A stretch of DNA of 49,811 nucleotides from Defluviitaleaceae bacterium (GCA_009784575.1 WRBK01000012.1:1-49811); one strand, 5' to 3'. Positions 8,316 to 17,784 are shown, counted from the first letter of the stretch. The notes: a model not told the origin generated them from the letters alone. Made by a program: numbers and translations.

Positions 8316-10124
8316 ATGCAGTTTTTACCAACCACTAAAGAAGAGTTAATAGATATCGGACAACCAGATTTTGTGCTTGTTACGGGTGATGCGTATGTGG
8401 ACCATCCTTCTTTTGGGGCAAGCATAATTGCCCGCGTATTGCAATCGCATGGATACACAGTGGCTATTTTGACACAGCCAAATTGGAAGACCACAGATGA
8501 TTTTGCCAAATTTGGTCGTCCTAAGCTTGCCTTTTTGGTAACAGGCGGCAATATAGACTCTATGGTGAATCATTATTCTGTATCGCTTCACAAGCGTAAA
8601 GCTGATGCATACTCACCAAATGGCGAGCTTGGTTTGCGCCCAAACCGCGCAACTATAGTGTATTGCAATAAAATCCGTGAGGTTTACAAAGATATCCCTA
8701 TTGTTATAGGTGGGTTAGAAGCAAGCTTGCGCCGTTTAGCTCATTACGACTATTGGGATAATGTTGTGCGCCGTTCTATCTTGCTCGATGCAGCAGCAGA
8801 TTTGCTTGTATATGGCATGGGCGAAAGACAAATTGTGGAGATTGCAGAGGCATTAGAAAGCGGTCTTGCCGCAAAGCATATCACATTTATTTCTGGCACC
8901 GTTTTCAAAACCAAAGACATCTCATTTTTGGATAATCCCATAATTTTGCCGTCTTTTAAGAACATCAAAGAACCAACAGCCACAGCGAAAAAGGAATTTG
9001 CCAAGAGCTATATGCTGCAATACCACAATACCGACCATTTGACAGCAAAAATCCTTGTAGAGGACTATGGTGTCACATACGTAGTCCAAAACATACCCAC
9101 CGCTCCGCTTACCACCCGCGAGCTGGACAAGGTATACTCCCTGCCCTATGCGCGGGATTACCACCCAATGTACAAAGCTATGGGCGGCGTACCCGCAATA
9201 GAGGAAGTAAAATTCAGCATCACCGCCAATCGCGGTTGCTTTGGCGGTTGCAACTTTTGCGCACTTGGATTTCATCAAGGGCGTGCCGTGCAGTCGCGCA
9301 GCCATAAATCTATCGTCGCGGAAGCCACAAGCTTTACACATGACCCCGCTTTCAAGGGCTATATCCATGACGTAGGCGGACCTACAGCCAATTTCACTGC
9401 CGCCCCATGCGATAGATGGAAGCAAGATAATCCAAGGCCGTGCAAAAGGCAATGTCTGGCACCCAAGCCATGCCCAAACCTAAAATACGACCATAGCGAT
9501 TATCTAAAGCTTCTTCGTAAGCTACGAGAGATTCCAAAGGTAAAAAAGGTCTTTGTGCGCTCTGGCATACGTTATGATTATGTGCTAAATGACCCAAAGG
9601 GAGATGCTTTTTTGCAAGAGTTATGCGCCCATCACATTAGTGGTCGCTTGAAGGTTGCACCAGAGCATGTTTCAGATAAAGCCCTGTCCGCCATGGGCAA
9701 GCCTAATTTTGATACCTATAAAAAATTCGCTGCAAAATATGCCGCCATAAATAAAAAGCTGGGCAAAGACCAATATCTTGTGCCATATCTAATGTCCAGT
9801 CATCCCAATTGTGATTTGGATGATGCCATACAACTAGCGGAATATCTGCAAAGTGTTGGGCATATCCCAGAGCAGGTGCAGGATTTCTACCCCACCCCAG
9901 GCACGCTTTCCACATGTATGTACTACACAGGGCTAGACCCGTGCAATATGCAAAAAGTGTATGTGCCTAAGAGTCAGCGCGAAAAGACCACACAGCGGGC
10001 ATTGATGCAGTATCGATTACCTATTAATCGAGAGATTGTGAAGGCGGCGTTGTTGCGGGCAGGGCGTAAGGACTTGATTGGGCATGACCCTAAGGCGTTA
10101 ATAAGACCACAGAAAAAGAAATAG
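8316..10124 (+). CDS. YgiQ family radical SAM protein
   Basis: The 602-residue protein has the YgiQ layout: an N-terminal B12-binding-like region (FVLVTGDAYVDHPSFG), then the radical SAM cluster motif CFGGCNFC (Cys308, Cys312, Cys315) after the family's ITANRGC, and a C-terminal DUF3362-type part. PHYLOGENETIC role: YgiQ proteins are widespread but their reaction is unknown. It sits 12 bases after the lipoprotein hydrolase and may be co-transcribed, though a functional link is unlikely. The ATG at 8316 follows a TAGGGG element. Confidence 0.92.
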   Translation: MQFLPTTKEELIDIGQPDFVLVTGDAYVDHPSFGASIIARVLQSHGYTVAILTQPNWKTTDDFAKFGRPKLAFLVTGGNIDSMVNHYSVSLHKRKADAYSPNGELGLRPNRATIVYCNKIREVYKDIPIVIGGLEASLRRLAHYDYWDNVVRRSILLDAAADLLVYGMGERQIVEIAEALESGLAAKHITFISGTVFKTKDISFLDNPIILPSFKNIKEPTATAKKEFAKSYMLQYHNTDHLTAKILVEDYGVTYVVQNIPTAPLTTRELDKVYSLPYARDYHPMYKAMGGVPAIEEVKFSITANRGCFGGCNFCALGFHQGRAVQSRSHKSIVAEATSFTHDPAFKGYIHDVGGPTANFTAAPCDRWKQDNPRPCKRQCLAPKPCPNLKYDHSDYLKLLRKLREIPKVKKVFVRSGIRYDYVLNDPKGDAFLQELCAHHISGRLKVAPEHVSDKALSAMGKPNFDTYKKFAAKYAAINKKLGKDQYLVPYLMSSHPNCDLDDAIQLAEYLQSVGHIPEQVQDFYPTPGTLSTCMYYTGLDPCNMQKVYVPKSQREKTTQRALMQYRLPINREIVKAALLRAGRKDLIGHDPKALIRPQKKK

Positions 10125-10146
10125 AAAGCGAGGTTTCTATGTAGCT

Positions 10147-11763
10147 TCAGCTATGATTTGTCGCGATAGCATTGAAATCAATAACCTTATCAAAAAAATG
10201 CCTGCTAGAATTTCTGTGACTTATGCAAATTACAGTTCTGTCGGGATAATGGTTAAATAGGTCGTTTATTATTTTGGATTCCAATTCTTCATCCATATTA
10301 GAAAATGCTTCATCTATCAGCATAATGCTCGGTTCAGGAGCAAGCATTTGCGACAAACCCAGCCGTGACCTTTCGCCGCCGCTCAAGGTATTGTTGTTAA
10401 GGATTGTTTCACCTTTTGCATCTTGCTGTCTTTCTAAGGCAGTTAGCTTTATCAACCATGCCAATTCTTCCTTGGTTTTTTTAGCACCTAGCAAAATATT
10501 ATCGCGCAAATCAAGAGTTATGGCGTTTGTATATTGGAAAGTTATACCAAACACGCGCCGTAATGAAGCAACACTTATTTGACGTAAGTTTATGCCGTTC
10601 ACAATCACTTCTCCGTCATAATCACGATTAAACCCCATAATAATGTTAAAAACCGTGGATTTGCCAATACCGCTTTCACCAAAAAACATAACCTTTTCGT
10701 TGTTTGTTATCTTAAAATCAGGTATATCAACTACTTTGCCACCATCAAACACAACTTTTACGCTAATTGTTTGCAGGCTTTCAAATGTTGTAATTTCTAT
10801 ACCGCTCTCGTCTTCGGGTTCCGCATTATCAAACTCCATCAGTTTGGCCAAAAACGGTCTGCCCATTTTGTACATGATATAGCCTTTGTGAATAGATGCA
10901 AGACCACCAAGAAACAACGGTATATTAATAAATAACACCATAATCGTTCCTGCGCTTGCATCAAAATCAGGAGAAATATGAATCGCTCCAAATATTATTA
11001 ATATTGGCGCAATAAAGCGTATAAGTCCCGTTATATTATCTGTGTAATGCTGTAAAACAGACACTTTAACACAAAGATTTTTGATTTTTAGTAATATGCG
11101 TGCCGAACGCTCAGTAAAAAAAGAGTATACACCTTTTGCTTTTATATTTTTCACATTGTCAAATGCTTCTTGTGTAACCGTGGCAAGGTCGCCATTATGC
11201 GCCACCCAACCGTGTTGCAAGTCAGTAATTCGCGCACCCACACCAATAGTAAATAAAAAATATACGGGCAGAGCTAACACACTGAAAATACCTGCCCAAA
11301 CATCAAAGCTAAACACCAGTGCGCCGTAGAAAACAAAGGTTACAATTCGTGAAACTATGCTCAATGCATTACCCAAAAATCCGCCTGTAGCTTGGGAGGC
11401 TGTCCATAAATCTGCATGAAGTTTTGCAACAGGGCGGCTAATGAAAAACTCTTGTCTAGCACGAAGCAAGCGCGCAATATAATACAAAGAAAGTCTCTTA
11501 ATCGCTCCCCACTCAAAGCTCTGGTGCAAAAACGTATTGAAGGTATTAATCCCAAACATAAGAGCAAACAATCCCGTTGTAAGAAGCAGCTGCGTAGCAA
11601 AACCATCGAAATTTTGCACCATCAGATAATCGTTTAGCATGACCGACAACATTTCATTTGCGTAAAGCAAGAAAAACCCCGCAATTATCGTGAGTATAGC
11701 AAAAAGCGCAAGAATCAACTTAGTTTCGACACCTTTGGTCGCTGTTTTAATTATCGTTTTCAT
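10147..11763 (-). CDS. ABC transporter, fused membrane and ATPase domains
   Basis: The 538-residue half transporter has about six membrane segments (~1-310) and a nucleotide-binding domain with Walker A GESGIGKST, signature LSGGERSRLGLSQ, Walker B IMLIDEA and the switch His in CISHR. The layout is that of an exporter dimer for drugs, lipids or peptides. AGGAGG lies 7 bases before the ATG at 11763. It follows the ABC-F and acetyltransferase genes by about 40 bases on the same strand. That suggests one resistance-type operon (inference). Confidence 0.88.
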   Translation of the reverse strand: MKTIIKTATKGVETKLILALFAILTIIAGFFLLYANEMLSVMLNDYLMVQNFDGFATQLLLTTGLFALMFGINTFNTFLHQSFEWGAIKRLSLYYIARLLRARQEFFISRPVAKLHADLWTASQATGGFLGNALSIVSRIVTFVFYGALVFSFDVWAGIFSVLALPVYFLFTIGVGARITDLQHGWVAHNGDLATVTQEAFDNVKNIKAKGVYSFFTERSARILLKIKNLCVKVSVLQHYTDNITGLIRFIAPILIIFGAIHISPDFDASAGTIMVLFINIPLFLGGLASIHKGYIMYKMGRPFLAKLMEFDNAEPEDESGIEITTFESLQTISVKVVFDGGKVVDIPDFKITNNEKVMFFGESGIGKSTVFNIIMGFNRDYDGEVIVNGINLRQISVASLRRVFGITFQYTNAITLDLRDNILLGAKKTKEELAWLIKLTALERQQDAKGETILNNNTLSGGERSRLGLSQMLAPEPSIMLIDEAFSNMDEELESKIINDLFNHYPDRTVICISHRNSSRHFFDKVIDFNAIATNHS

Positions 11764-11803
11764 AACTTTTCCTCCTATTGATTTACAATCCCTATGCTAT
11801 ACA

Positions 11804-12253
11804 TCAGTTATGCATAAAAACAACCGAATCCCCCACCCTAAACCCATTTTTCTCATAAAACTTAACCGCAGGAGAACCCACTTGGGTAGTTAATGCCATA
11901 TTAGCAATGCCCTCCTTTTCAGTTTCCAATTTCACATATTGAATAAGGCGGCTACCTACCCCAAGCCCCTGAACCGAAGGATTAACGCTAAACTCATCCA
12001 CCCACAGCTCTTTAAAATTCACACATGTCATAATCCGTCCGATACACATACCAACTACAACACCTTCATATTCTGCTACATAGCCTAGTGACATTCTACT
12101 CACCATAAGCTCTTCAATACGCTCAAGAGCCTGTCCGTGCGTCCAGTCTTCATTCCATGGCTCTTCTTTAAAAGTTTCCATAAGTGATTTAGCACACATA
12201 CCATAGTCAGTTTCATTTATTTTTCTAATTATAAAGTCCTTATTATTTTTCAT
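11804..12253 (-). CDS. GNAT family N-acetyltransferase
   Basis: This 149-residue protein has the GNAT acetyl-CoA motif (NPSVQGLGVGSRLIQYV, of the QxxGxG/A type) and the C-terminal beta-bulge FYEKNGFRVGDSVVFMHN. Its start overlaps the ABC-F stop as ATGA, so the two are translationally coupled. The substrate could be an antibiotic, a metabolite or a protein N-terminus. The operon context (ABC-F and exporter) makes drug modification an attractive guess, not a proven one. Confidence 0.85.
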   Translation of the reverse strand: MKNNKDFIIRKINETDYGMCAKSLMETFKEEPWNEDWTHGQALERIEELMVSRMSLGYVAEYEGVVVGMCIGRIMTCVNFKELWVDEFSVNPSVQGLGVGSRLIQYVKLETEKEGIANMALTTQVGSPAVKFYEKNGFRVGDSVVFMHN

Positions 12254-13857
12254 TTGCCATTCGCTCCTTCAGTATTAATTTCTACATATTCATCAAACCC
12301 ACAATCCCAAGCATCCACCATGCCATCACCCATCACCCACATTGTCTCAGAAAATTTCCCAAGGAAATATCTGTCATGAGAAATGAAAAGTATTGTGCCA
12401 TCGAATTTGGATAGGGCTTGCTCTATCCATTCGCGTGATTCTATGTCAAGATGGTTTGTTGGCTCATCCAGTATCAGTAGGTTTATATTATTTTGCATAA
12501 GCAAGCATAACTTCAAGCGGCTTTTTTCGCCGCCTGAAAGCTTGCCTGTCTTTTTCATCACATCTTGCCCTCTGAAATGGAAGCCAGCAAGGATGCTGCG
12601 TGCGCGTTCCTGGGTTTCGCCCGTTGCTTCACGAAAGATTTCTAGCACTGTATCGTCTGCATTATCAAATTCAATAATTTGCGGCAGATATGCAATTTTG
12701 GCATTTTCGCTTATCTTAATACTGCCATCATCGTATGGCTCATCGCCTAAAATCATCCTTAGCAATGTAGTTTTACCACAGCCATTTGCGCCTATCAGCG
12801 CAATGCTGTCATTTCGGCGAATCTCCAAATCAACATTGTCCGTCAGGGCATTATCACCAAAACTCTTGCTAATCTTATCTAAGCTAACAAGCACCTTTGC
12901 AGCATGTATGCCACCGCTAAAGTCTTTTGTTATGCGCCTTACTCTTGTTGGTTTATCCACCTTATCCATACGCTCTATACGTTTTTCTATAGCTTTTGCA
13001 CGCTTCGCATTTTTCTCATTATTAGGATTCATTTTTGTACGTATCCTTGTAACAGCCGCCTCTAGCTGTTCAATCTTTTGCTGTTGATGCTTGTGCAGCA
13101 TATATTGCGTATTAAATCTGCGCTCACGCTCCTCAAGATAGAATGTATAATTTCCCGAATAAAAATTCGCTTTACCTTCCACAATCTCAATGATTCTACC
13201 GACTACATTATCCAGAAAAACTCTATCATGTGAAATAACAACAATAGTGCCGCCGAATCCGCGCAAAAATTGCTCTAACCATGCTAGGGAGCTTAGGTCA
13301 AGATGGTTTGTAGGCTCATCAAGCAAAAGGATATTGCAATCTGTAAGCAATATACGCGCTAGATTAACCCTTGTTTTCTCACCTCCGCTTAGGCGAGCAA
13401 AATCGCTTTGCAGCATGATGCTATCAATTTTCATACCATTGCATATTTTTTCTAGTTTTACTTCTGTTTCATAGCCGCCTAGCCGCTCGTATTCTTCCAT
13501 AAGCCGCCCATAGCGCACCAAAGTTGTTTCATCCATATTCCCTTCTATTTTTTTCATTTCAGCATACACTTTGCTCACTTCCTCAAAGGATGAGCGCAGC
13601 ACATCTTCCACGGTGTCATTTCCCCCAAATTCTGGGATTTGAGATAACATCTCAACCTTCTTGCCCGTACTCTTTGCCATAGTACCGCTTGTATAGTCTT
13701 CCTCGCCCGCTATTACCTTAAATAGCGTGGTCTTGCCTGAGCCATTGCGCCCCAAAAGCCCAACGCGCTCGCCGTTGTGTATGTCAAGGGATATACCGCG
13801 CAAAACATGGTTTGCGCCATAATGTTTATTTAGTTCATGTATAGAAATATCTGCCAT
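12250..13857 (-). CDS. ABC-F family ATPase (ribosome-associated)
   Basis: The 535-residue soluble protein has two ABC domains (Walker A GRNGSGKTT and GANGCGKTT; signatures LSGGEKTR and LSGGEKSR; Walker B LLLDEPTNHLD and LILDEPTNHLD). They are joined by a charged interdomain linker (~240-320) and there are no membrane segments. ABC-F proteins bind the ribosomal E site and either act as translation factors or eject antibiotics. The ATG at 13857 has GGAGG 8 bases upstream. The frame is open further upstream through the leader hairpin, but that segment is regulatory. The leader terminator and small ORF upstream are typical of drug-induced ABC-F genes. Confidence 0.92.
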   Translation of the reverse strand: MADISIHELNKHYGANHVLRGISLDIHNGERVGLLGRNGSGKTTLFKVIAGEEDYTSGTMAKSTGKKVEMLSQIPEFGGNDTVEDVLRSSFEEVSKVYAEMKKIEGNMDETTLVRYGRLMEEYERLGGYETEVKLEKICNGMKIDSIMLQSDFARLSGGEKTRVNLARILLTDCNILLLDEPTNHLDLSSLAWLEQFLRGFGGTIVVISHDRVFLDNVVGRIIEIVEGKANFYSGNYTFYLEERERRFNTQYMLHKHQQQKIEQLEAAVTRIRTKMNPNNEKNAKRAKAIEKRIERMDKVDKPTRVRRITKDFSGGIHAAKVLVSLDKISKSFGDNALTDNVDLEIRRNDSIALIGANGCGKTTLLRMILGDEPYDDGSIKISENAKIAYLPQIIEFDNADDTVLEIFREATGETQERARSILAGFHFRGQDVMKKTGKLSGGEKSRLKLCLLMQNNINLLILDEPTNHLDIESREWIEQALSKFDGTILFISHDRYFLGKFSETMWVMGDGMVDAWDCGFDEYVEINTEGANGK

Positions 13858-13886
13858 TTTACTTACCTCCAAAGATTTTGTGCAAC

Positions 13887-13920
13887 AAAAAACACCAAGT
13901 GAATAAAACATCACTCGGTG
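13887..13920 (-). terminator. Leader terminator (attenuator) of the ABC-F operon
   Basis: On the minus strand CACCGAGTGA pairs with TCACTTGGTG (10 pairs, one G-U) over an 8-base loop, followed by six T. It ends 30 bases before the ABC-F start and lies after its promoter. GTGCAA just before the stem could pair with TTGCAC just after the T run, giving a possible alternative fold. The placement fits transcription attenuation. Confidence 0.75.
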
Positions 13921-13951
13921 CATAAAATTTTGCACTATTAGGAATGATGAT

Positions 13952-14125
13952 TTAACCAGCCAATTTACAATATTTGTATTTAATTTTGGACAAACCTATA
14001 GTAGGAGCCAAAAAACGCAAAGAACCGATTTTGCTGATAAACTCCAGCAAAACCCCTATTTTGTTCAATAAATACATAGCTTTTTCATAAAAGCCCATTG
14101 TACAATTGATTGACTTGCTCATCAT
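13952..14125 (-). CDS. 57-residue ORF in the ABC-F leader
   Basis: The ORF starts MMSKSINCTMGFYEKAMYLL with AGGAGG 4 bases before the first ATG (14125) and ends 32 bases before the attenuator hairpin. The product has a hydrophobic middle (LLNKIGVLLEFISKIG) and a basic tail ending KYKYCKLAG. I know no family for it. Since it lies between the promoter and the terminator, ribosome stalling on it could control read-through into the ABC-F gene. It could also be a small membrane peptide in its own right. Confidence 0.55.
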   Translation of the reverse strand: MMSKSINCTMGFYEKAMYLLNKIGVLLEFISKIGSLRFLAPTIGLSKIKYKYCKLAG

Positions 14126-14163
14126 TTCACCTCCTTGAAAAAAGCAAATTTTCGCCATCTTTG

Positions 14164-14192
14164 ATTGTATCATATATCACCAAAAAACGCAA
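14164..14192 (-). promoter_or_regulatory. Promoter of the ABC-F leader transcript
   Basis: On the minus strand TTGCGT (14192-14187), 17 bases, then TACAAT (14169-14164). It sits just after the recQ stop, giving the ABC-F operon its own start with a leader of about 300 bases. Confidence 0.6.
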
Positions 14193-14194
14193 CC

Positions 14195-16360
14195 CTAAAT
14201 TTCTCTAGCATGCTTGGCTATATAGCCCTGCGCTTCTTTGTCATAAAAATTCATGATGGTTTTTTCGCCCCTATAGTGGCGTTCCAAAGACCTAACGCCC
14301 AGAGCCTTCCCTTTTTCTGTAGCAGTCTTGAAGTTTTTTCCATCTATTTGCACAATCTCCATAAAGCCCTGCTTAACAAGCCAATCATTTATACGCTTGC
14401 CCGTTAGTTTATCCAAGCCGCTTTGCATCAGCCTAACATTGATAATATCAGCTACAGCACTCACCGTCACCGCTTCTTCGGATGCTTTTACATCATCCGA
14501 ATCATATTCTTTTGGCTCAAACTGCATATTAGATTGGGTGTTATCGACCTTATTTTCATTATATTTTTTTATCTCATCTAAGAAAGCTTTCCCAAATCTT
14601 TCAGCTTTTACCTGCCCAACCCCAGATACCCCCAAAAACTCATCTATACTTGAAGGCATTTTCATACACATATCCACTAAAGCACTATCTGGGAACACCA
14701 CAAAAGCAGGAACTTTATTTTTGCTAGCTATCTCCATGCGCAAAGATTTTAGGGCATCGAACAATTCACCGTCTACAGGTCTAATGCTCTTAGCTGGTCT
14801 CTTCGTAGCAATAATATTATTTTGAGCAGCCTTCATGGCTAGTTTTGCATCATCCGCCAAAGCTTCTGATGCGCGCGCACCCAATCTTACTAGGGGAAAT
14901 TTATCCGCTGTTTTATGTAAATATTCATCTTGAATGAGATAATTGATTATATCAGATAGTCTTGTGGCGGGCGCATCCAAGATACCAAATGTGGAGATGC
15001 GGTCAAGCCCAAAGTTGCGAACCCTTTGATTCGCCTTGCCTCTTAACACATCTATAATCATATTAGCACCATATCGCCCACGCATCCTTGCCACGCAAGA
15101 TATTATTTTTTTAGCCTCTATCGTAATATCTAGCTCTTCATATATTGTATTGCAATTTGCGCAATTGCCGCAAGCCTGCGAGGGCTTTTCACCAAAATAA
15201 CGCAAAATGTAGGCGCGCAAGCAGTCTTTTGTTTCACAATACATAGCCATTTTGCCTAAGCGTTCCAAGCTGCGCTCCTTTAGCATTAGCTCGGTTTCAT
15301 AATCCAACTGAACCTTGTTCTCACCATTATCTATCAGCCAAAGTTGCGTAGCATAATCCCTGCCGCCATACAAAAGCAGACAGGTGGCTGGTTCACCGTC
15401 GCGCCCTGCCCTTCCCGCCTCTTGGTAGTATGCCTCTATGTCCTTTGGCATATTGTAGTGTACAACAAAAGACACATTAGATTTATCAATACCCATGCCA
15501 AAGGCATTCGTTGCCACCATAATATTTACACGGTCATGTAAAAAGTCGTCTTGATTATCATGACGCTCTTTGTCGGATAGCCCTGCATGATAGCGCGAGG
15601 CATTGTAGCCCAATTCTATAAGCTCGGTATGCACTTCATCAACTGCTTTACGTGTAGAACAATACACAATGCCTGATGCTGTCTTTTTGTCTGCCAAAAA
15701 GGAATCCAGCGCAATAAGCTTGTCAGGCGGCTTATATGCCTCAAAATAGAGATTGGGTCTATCAAAGCCCGAAACAAGGACTGTCGGGGCTTTTAGAGCT
15801 AGCCGTGCCGCTATATCCTCACGCACATTTGGCGTGGCTGTAGCCGTAAATGCAGATAATACAGGCCTTGTACGCAATGATGCCACAAAATTAGGAATAG
15901 CCGTATAGCTAGGGCGAAAATCCTGACCCCATTGCGATATGCAATGCGCCTCATCCACCACTAGCATAGATATATCTACCAGAGAAACAAATGTCTCAAA
16001 TTCATGAGTAACAAGTCGCTCTGGAGCAACATAAATAAGCTTGTATACACCATCGCGAGCGTTTTTTAACGCACGTGTCATCTGGCTTTCACTTAATGAA
16101 GAGTTTATAAAAGCCGCAGGTACACCTGCCTGATTTAGAGCATTAACTTGGTCTTTCATCAATGAAATTAGCGGCGAAACCACAAGGGTCATGCCGCTCA
16201 TCATCATTGCAGGCACCTGAAAGCACATGGACTTGCCTGCACCCGTAGGCATAATCCCCAAGACATCCTTGCCCGCCAATATATCATTTATTAAGTTTTC
16301 TTGCCCATCACGAAAGCTATCATAGCCAAAATATTTTTTTAAAACATCATGTGCTGTCAA
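14195..16360 (-). CDS. recQ: ATP-dependent DNA helicase RecQ
   Basis: The 721-residue 3'-5' helicase has Walker A MPTGAGKSMCFQVPA, the DEAH box in VVDEAHCISQWGQDFRPSY, motifs V-VI (FGMGIDKSNV, YYQEAGRAGRDG), the RecQ-C-terminal zinc site (four Cys in CLRAYIL...CGNCANC) and an HRDC domain near 520-600. A C-terminal tail of ~100 residues is extra. It repairs stalled forks and feeds recombination. It starts at a TTG that overlaps the metallopeptidase stop (TTGA); no ATG fits the conserved N-terminus. Confidence 0.95.
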   Translation of the reverse strand: MTAHDVLKKYFGYDSFRDGQENLINDILAGKDVLGIMPTGAGKSMCFQVPAMMMSGMTLVVSPLISLMKDQVNALNQAGVPAAFINSSLSESQMTRALKNARDGVYKLIYVAPERLVTHEFETFVSLVDISMLVVDEAHCISQWGQDFRPSYTAIPNFVASLRTRPVLSAFTATATPNVREDIAARLALKAPTVLVSGFDRPNLYFEAYKPPDKLIALDSFLADKKTASGIVYCSTRKAVDEVHTELIELGYNASRYHAGLSDKERHDNQDDFLHDRVNIMVATNAFGMGIDKSNVSFVVHYNMPKDIEAYYQEAGRAGRDGEPATCLLLYGGRDYATQLWLIDNGENKVQLDYETELMLKERSLERLGKMAMYCETKDCLRAYILRYFGEKPSQACGNCANCNTIYEELDITIEAKKIISCVARMRGRYGANMIIDVLRGKANQRVRNFGLDRISTFGILDAPATRLSDIINYLIQDEYLHKTADKFPLVRLGARASEALADDAKLAMKAAQNNIIATKRPAKSIRPVDGELFDALKSLRMEIASKNKVPAFVVFPDSALVDMCMKMPSSIDEFLGVSGVGQVKAERFGKAFLDEIKKYNENKVDNTQSNMQFEPKEYDSDDVKASEEAVTVSAVADIINVRLMQSGLDKLTGKRINDWLVKQGFMEIVQIDGKNFKTATEKGKALGVRSLERHYRGEKTIMNFYDKEAQGYIAKHAREI

Positions 16361-16725
16361 GGTCTAGGCCTACCCCCTTGCAACATTCTAGCTATATCAA
16401 TTTCATCTTGCCGCTCTAGGGTCTTATCCCCTGCTAGATGTTCTATATGATGTGTAAGCTCATGATACAGTGTCTCTTTTAATTTTTTCAAAATATAGTC
16501 GCGTGATGTATGCCCAAATAGCTCCATTACAGAGCCATAGTAAATAGAAATATACCGCCCAAGCCCATGCGGGTGATAATGATAATGCCCCAAAATGTAG
16601 AAGCCATGCCTATCGCGCACCACATCTTCAAGCAACAAAACACCGCCATTAAGCTCCCTAAAGATTTCTCTGGGCAAACTATCAGCTATTTCCGTAAGAG
16701 CCTCTCTTGCATCTTCAAATTCCAT
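16357..16725 (-). CDS. Zincin-like metallopeptidase family protein
   Basis: This 122-residue protein carries HELTHHIEHLAGD, an HExxH zinc site with a following His, as in the small MMP-like zincin family (PF06262). The family is widespread but its substrates are unknown. I use the ATG at 16725, 10 bases after GGAGG; the GTG at 16734 is too close to that site. It is coupled to recQ through a 4-base overlap. Confidence 0.8.
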   Translation of the reverse strand: MEFEDAREALTEIADSLPREIFRELNGGVLLLEDVVRDRHGFYILGHYHYHPHGLGRYISIYYGSVMELFGHTSRDYILKKLKETLYHELTHHIEHLAGDKTLERQDEIDIARMLQGGRPRP

Positions 16726-16758
16726 TGGCGGCACACCTCCTAGTTATCTTAGAGGTCA

Positions 16759-17637
16759 TTATACTACATATTCATATTTCTTGCAATGCGCAAATCCTAA
16801 TGCCCCTGGCCCTACATGCGAACCAATAGTCGCGCCTATTTCAGCTATCTGATTAGATATTCTTACGCCAAGCACAGTTTCAACATCAGCCTTGAAAGCT
16901 TTTGCATCTTTTTCGCTTTGTATATGTCCAACGCATATTCCACTTTGGTTTGCCTCGCTTTCAAGGGCATCCATAACTATTTTTTCTATCAGCGCAAGTG
17001 CCTTTTTTCTGCCGCGTACTTTTCCTAGTTGTGTCACTTTTCCTTCTTCTAGTTGCAATATTGGATTGATACCCAATATTCCGCCTACCAAAGCCGTAGC
17101 CGCTCCTACTCTGCCGCCTCTTTTTAGATACTCCAATGTATCCAATGTAAAGTATACCTTTGCCGTTTTGCATATTTCCCCTGTTATACGTGCTGTTTCT
17201 TGAAGCGAATATCCCGCAGCTTGCATCTTCACAATCTCGCGCAAAATAAGCCCTTGTCCAATTGTCACACACATAGAATCTATTACCACTACTTCCCTAT
17301 CAGGATATTCTTCTTTCACAATGCCTGCCGCTAAGGTCGCGCTATTGTGCGAACCGCTAAGGCGCGAAGATATAGTAAGCACCAATAAATCATCACCATT
17401 TTGTAGATGCGCGGTAAAGGCATCCACATAATCCTGCGGGCTTGGCTGTGATGTTTTGGGATATAACCCCTTTTCATCCGAAAGCTTTTTAAAGAAAGCT
17501 TCCTTGCTAATGTCTATGCCCTCTTTTAAATAATTTTGCTGGTCAAAGCTCACATAAAATGGTACAATATTAACATCAAGCTTTTTGGCATCGCCTCTGG
17601 TAAAGTCGCAACCGCCATCAGAAATAATTTTAAACAT
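16759..17637 (-). CDS. DegV family fatty-acid-binding protein (copy 1)
   Basis: The 292-residue protein has the DegV fold: DGGCDFT near the N-terminus, TSQPSPQDYVDAF, LTISSRLSGSHNSA, the LEYLKRGGRVG motif and GSHVGPGALGF at the end. DegV/FakB proteins bind a fatty acid and present it to FakA kinase for phospholipid synthesis. The ATG at 17637 follows GGAGG by 7 bases. It is divergent from the sigma-factor gene, and a promoter-like motif identical to that of the sigma gene points at it, so it may be a regulon member. Confidence 0.92.
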   Translation of the reverse strand: MFKIISDGGCDFTRGDAKKLDVNIVPFYVSFDQQNYLKEGIDISKEAFFKKLSDEKGLYPKTSQPSPQDYVDAFTAHLQNGDDLLVLTISSRLSGSHNSATLAAGIVKEEYPDREVVVIDSMCVTIGQGLILREIVKMQAAGYSLQETARITGEICKTAKVYFTLDTLEYLKRGGRVGAATALVGGILGINPILQLEEGKVTQLGKVRGRKKALALIEKIVMDALESEANQSGICVGHIQSEKDAKAFKADVETVLGVRISNQIAEIGATIGSHVGPGALGFAHCKKYEYVV

Positions 17638-17683
17638 AGTAGTATCCTCCATAATTCATGCCATTTTTAACTGTTACATACAT

Positions 17684-17712
17684 AAACAGAAAAGATTTGT
17701 ATTTGGTTGCAT
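17684..17712 (-). promoter_or_regulatory. ECF-type promoter-like motif facing degV
   Basis: Reading the minus strand: ATGCAACCA, 10 bases, TTTTCTGTTT. The same layout with the same spacing faces the other way at 17732-17760. This fits the TG(A/C)AAC-type -35 of ECF sigma factors. It begins 47 bases before the degV start codon. Confidence 0.55.
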
Positions 17713-17731
17713 AATAAAAAATAATTTGTAC

Positions 17732-17760
17732 ATGCAACCATTTCTCCGAATTTTCTGTTA
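17732..17760 (+). promoter_or_regulatory. ECF-type promoter-like motif facing the sigma-factor gene
   Basis: ATGCAACCA (17732-17740), 10 bases, TTTTCTGTTA (17751-17760). The start codon is 25 bases further on, leaving a short leader with the ribosome binding site. It mirrors the motif at 17684-17712, suggesting autoregulation by the adjacent sigma factor. Confidence 0.6.
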
Positions 17761-17784
17761 TCACTATTGAGAGGTGGTTATACC

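Noticed and set aside
12383-13087. 234-codon plus-strand ORF within the ABC-F gene
   Set aside because: It is antisense to highly conserved ABC-F motifs, which fully explain the sequence.
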